Assembly: GCA_028717605.1 (NCBI GenBank)
Contig: JAQUNM010000020.1
Location: 1-8,770 of the forward strand
Origin: Minisyncoccota bacterium
GTDB lineage: Bacteria > Patescibacteriota > Minisyncoccia > Minisyncoccales > GWA2-38-27
DNA: 8,770 nucleotides
Direction of reading: 5' to 3'
Below the pieces are notes generated by a model. It saw only the letters and a list, made by a program, of their open reading frames with translations, did not search any database and had not been told where the DNA came from. A program made the position numbers and the translations under genes. Shown here one piece after another: positions 6,668 to 8,770 of this stretch (position 1 is its first letter; each line of letters opens with the position of its first letter).

Positions 6668-7299
6668 AGATTATTAAACCATCATTTATTATTGAGGACA
6701 AAATAAGTGGAAAAGAAATTTTAAAAAATATAGAGCGCTATGGTCGTACTTGTTACAAAAGTGAAAGTAAAATAAGTTATAATTCAGCTAAAAAATTTGT
6801 AGCTAGGATAATAAAGATGGGACATGAGAGCGTTATAGAACATGAAAAAATTACTGTTAGAGTGATCTGTGACAGAGGAGTTACTCATGAAATAGTAAGG
6901 CATAGAATAGCGTCTTATTCTCAGGAAAGTACTAGGTATTGCAATTATAAAGAAAAAGGAATAAAAGTTATTAAACCTTTGTTTTTTAAAGGCAAGCAAT
7001 ATAAAATATGGGAAAAATCTATGAAAGATTCCGAAAAAGCTTATAATGACTTAATAAAAACAGGAGCAACCCCTCAAGAGGCCAGAAGTGTTTTGCCTAA
7101 TTCTTTAAAGACAGAAATCGTTATCACTTATAACTTAAGAGAATGGAGGCATTTTTTTAAACTCCGCTGTTCTTTGGCAGCCCATCCCCAAATAAGAGAA
7201 ATAGCCATTCCTTTACTGAAAGAATTTCAAAAAAAGATACCAATAATTTTCGATGATTTTTTAATTAATGAACAAAGAAACTGTGCTATAATAAAATAA
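6664..7299 (+). CDS. thyX: Flavin-dependent thymidylate synthase ThyX
   Basis: Methylates dUMP to dTMP using methylene-tetrahydrofolate, FAD and NAD(P)H. Unlike ThyA it yields tetrahydrofolate, not dihydrofolate, so it does not require dihydrofolate reductase for recycling. The 211 residues contain the diagnostic RHR-x7-S motif: R79-H80-R81-IASYSQE-S89, continuing T90-R91-Y92. GHESVIEH (53-60) is the family's FAD/dUMP-binding helix motif, and ARSVLPNSLKTEI (140-152) with RHFFKLR (162-168) matches the C-terminal active-site half. Length is in the usual 200-250 range. It overlaps tmk by ATGA; a start at 6664 fits the family N terminus. Its last codons contain the predicted deoC promoter. Confidence 0.96.
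   Translation: MKIIKPSFIIEDKISGKEILKNIERYGRTCYKSESKISYNSAKKFVARIIKMGHESVIEHEKITVRVICDRGVTHEIVRHRIASYSQESTRYCNYKEKGIKVIKPLFFKGKQYKIWEKSMKDSEKAYNDLIKTGATPQEARSVLPNSLKTEIVITYNLREWRHFFKLRCSLAAHPQIREIAIPLLKEFQKKIPIIFDDFLINEQRNCAIIK
7284..7292 (+). promoter_or_regulatory. Extended -10 promoter before deoC, inside the end of thyX
   Basis: TGCTATAAT (7284-7292) is a perfect TGn-TATAAT extended -10 within the last thyX codons. No good -35 lies 17 nt upstream (ATTAAT), which extended -10 promoters tolerate. The predicted start near 7299 gives a leader of about 8 nt before the deoC ATG at 7307. A second option, TGAACA (7269-7274) with TAAAAT (7292-7297) at a 17-nt spacing, would give a shorter leader. 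The AT-rich background makes chance matches common. Confidence 0.4.
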
Positions 7300-7306
7300 A
7301 AAATAT

Positions 7307-7960
7307 ATGGAAAAAATATCACAAAAAATAGAACACACTAATATTAAAAAAAGCGCTAAAGCCAAAGATATTAAAAAGCTTTGTCAAGAAGCCAAGGACT
7401 TTAATTTTAGGTCAGTTTGTATTAATCCTGAGTGGGTGAAATTAGCCAGCCAAGAACTAAAAGGAACAAAAATTAAAATTGTTGTTTTGGTTGATCCTCC
7501 AATGGGGCTATCTTCTTCGGTAAAAAGATTGAGTATTTGTAAAAAAATTAAAAAAGAGGGAGGACACGAAATAGATATAGTGATGAATATTATTGATTTA
7601 AAATATAAAAAATACGAAAATGTTCTTAAAGACCTAAAAGCAATCTGTTCAATTTTACCTACTAAAGTTATTATTGGTTCTGGTTATTTGACTGATGAAG
7701 AAATAACAATAGCTTCAAAAATAGTCAAAAAAGCTGGAGCTTTTTGTGTTAAGACAGCTACAGAAAGTGATCCCTTGGAAAATAGAGAAATGGAAGAAAA
7801 AGCTCATCATTTAAAATTAATGAGGAAAGCAGCCCCTGGACTTTTAATAAAAGCTTCAGGGAATGTTAAGACCTATGATGATGTCAAAAAGATGATTAAA
7901 GCTGGAGCAGATATTATAGGAACAAGCAGTGGGATAAAAATTATTAAAGATGCTAGATAA
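7307..7960 (+). CDS. deoC: Deoxyribose-phosphate aldolase (divergent DeoC)
   Basis: DeoC cleaves 2-deoxyribose-5-phosphate to acetaldehyde and glyceraldehyde-3-phosphate in deoxynucleoside salvage. The 217-residue TIM-barrel protein keeps the catalytic set: D90 (in EIDIVMN), the Schiff-base lysine K149 (in VKTATES) and the relay lysine K182 (in LIKASGN), equivalent to E. coli D102, K167 and K201. IEHTN near residue 8, SVCINPEWV, and GTSSG near the C terminus also match. Oddities: the usual GFPLG is DPPMG, the ET of KVIIET is GS, TSTG is TATE (the phosphate-loop glycine becomes E153) and KASGG is KASGN. Substrate range may therefore differ; a related class I aldolase is the alternative. It lies 7 nt after thyX and overlaps gatB by 11 bp. 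No Shine-Dalgarno is seen. Confidence 0.85.
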   Translation: MEKISQKIEHTNIKKSAKAKDIKKLCQEAKDFNFRSVCINPEWVKLASQELKGTKIKIVVLVDPPMGLSSSVKRLSICKKIKKEGGHEIDIVMNIIDLKYKKYENVLKDLKAICSILPTKVIIGSGYLTDEEITIASKIVKKAGAFCVKTATESDPLENREMEEKAHHLKLMRKAAPGLLIKASGNVKTYDDVKKMIKAGADIIGTSSGIKIIKDAR

Positions 7961-8770
7961 AAAACCTATAATAGGACTAGAAATACATATAGAATTAAAA
8001 ACAGCTTCTAAAATGTTTTGTTCTTGTGTTAATAATGGTTTTGAAAAAAGGCCCAACTATAATGTTTGTCCTATTTGTTTGGGTCACCCAGGAACTCTGC
8101 CTGTTATTAATGAAAAAGCAGTTAAAAGTGTTATTAAAACAGGCTTAGCCCTAAATTCTGAAATTCAAGAATATTCAAGGTTTGATAGAAAAAACTATTT
8201 TTACCCTGATATTCCAAAGGGTTATCAAATATCTCAAAACGATTTTCCTCTTTGTCGGGGAGGGTATCTAAAAATTAATAACAAGAAAATAAGAATAAGG
8301 AGGGTTCATTTAGAGGAGGATACAGCTAAGCTTTATCATAAAAAAGATATTACTTTAATAGATTTTAATAGATCAAGCGTTCCTTTAATGGAATTAGTAA
8401 CAGAACCTGATATTGAATCAGGGCAAGAAGCTTGTCTATTTGCTCAAGAGTTACAAACAATTTTAAGATACCTTGATGTTTCTGATGCTGATATGGAAAA
8501 AGGCCAAATGAGAATAGAGGTTAATATTAGTTTAAGTACCCAAAAAGGAAAATTGGGAACCAGGGTAGAGATCAAAAATTTAAATTCATTCAAGAGTGTT
8601 GAAAAAGCTATTAACTATGAAATTGGAAGACAAAAAAAAGAAAAAGTAATTCAAGAAACAAGAGGTTGGGACGAAAAAAATGAAAAAACAAAATCTCAAA
8701 GAAAAAAAGAAGAAGCGCACGATTATCGATATTTCCCAGAACCTGATTTACCGCCAATTTATTCATCAAA
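7950..8770 (+). CDS. gatB: Asp-tRNA(Asn)/Glu-tRNA(Gln) amidotransferase subunit B, 5' part
   Basis: GatB is the tRNA-binding kinase subunit of GatCAB, which amidates mischarged Glu-tRNA(Gln) and Asp-tRNA(Asn). The open frame begins at ATG 7950 (MLDKKPIIGLEIHIEL) and runs to the window edge without a stop: 273 complete codons of about 480 expected. Seen: GLEIH at the N terminus, a four-cysteine zinc site (C24, C26, C40, C43), FDRKNYFYPD and PKGYQIS, HLEEDTAKL, DFNRSSVPLMELVTEPDI, EIKNLNSF, and the EEAHDYRYFPEPDL signature. The loop after EIGRQ, before QETRGWDE, is about five residues shorter than in well-known GatB proteins. It overlaps deoC by 11 bp in another frame and so is probably co-transcribed. 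The C-terminal helical and tail domains and any gatA/gatC lie outside the window. Confidence 0.96.
   Translation, partial: MLDKKPIIGLEIHIELKTASKMFCSCVNNGFEKRPNYNVCPICLGHPGTLPVINEKAVKSVIKTGLALNSEIQEYSRFDRKNYFYPDIPKGYQISQNDFPLCRGGYLKINNKKIRIRRVHLEEDTAKLYHKKDITLIDFNRSSVPLMELVTEPDIESGQEACLFAQELQTILRYLDVSDADMEKGQMRIEVNISLSTQKGKLGTRVEIKNLNSFKSVEKAINYEIGRQKKEKVIQETRGWDEKNEKTKSQRKKEEAHDYRYFPEPDLPPIYSS

Noticed and set aside
561..8056. Minus-strand open frames of 66-94 codons at several places (for example 561-845, 1076-1300, 4799-5059 and 7856-8056).
   Set aside because: All lie antisense to strongly supported genes, have low-complexity Phe/Ile/Ser/Lys-rich translations typical of AT-rich shadows, and match no family I know.
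1..8770. Alternative code with UGA as glycine (as in Absconditabacteria/Gracilibacteria).
   Set aside because: hydA, gyrB, secE, nusG and tmk all end properly at TGA at family-expected positions, and no internal TGA interrupts a conserved domain.
1..8770. CRISPR array, tRNA, insertion sequence, attachment site or defence system.
   Set aside because: No spaced direct repeats, cloverleaf-like sequence, transposase/integrase motif or defence domain is visible; apart from short gaps the window is filled by identified genes.

Overview
The window looks like a compact, strongly AT-rich bacterial chromosome (by eye about 30% G+C). All ten genes after the first terminator are on the + strand, packed with 4-40 bp overlaps or gaps of at most 33 bp. 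UGA serves as a stop in five genes, which argues against the UGA=Gly code of Absconditabacteria/Gracilibacteria. AT richness, packing, the lack of Shine-Dalgarno motifs, a minimal fermentative hydrogenase and the loss of rplA from its usual place beside rplK suggest Candidatus Patescibacteria (CPR), perhaps Parcubacteria. That assignment is inference from gene content, not from a phylogenetic marker search.

Layout. 1-282 is the 3' end of a TPR-containing protein gene, closed by a clear hairpin terminator (282-306). 348-2902 is a two-gene [FeFe]-hydrogenase unit: a shortened NuoF/HydB-like flavoprotein, then a complete HydA with all H-cluster motifs; no HydC/NuoE subunit is present beside them. 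2934-4832 is gyrB. 4866-6015 is the conserved secE-nusG-rplK transcription/translation block, but rplA (L1), which normally follows rplK, is missing. In its place come a thymidylate pair (tmk 6008-6667, thyX 6664-7299), a divergent deoC (7307-7960) and the 5' part of gatB (7950 to the window end).

How the genes fit together. HydB would take electrons from NAD(P)H through FMN and one [4Fe-4S] cluster to HydA, which would make H2 and so regenerate NAD+ in a fermenting cell. ThyX makes dTMP and Tmk phosphorylates it; DeoC belongs to deoxynucleoside breakdown. SecE, NusG, L11, GyrB and GatB are core housekeeping functions.

The most striking pattern is regulatory. Three promoters (before hydB, gyrB and secE) have a -35 box exactly 17 nt from the -10 box and place the predicted transcription start on, or within 2 nt of, the ATG. 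None of the ten visible start codons has a convincing Shine-Dalgarno sequence. The window therefore suggests leaderless first genes followed by overlap-coupled internal genes. There is no gene-free stretch longer than 65 nt.
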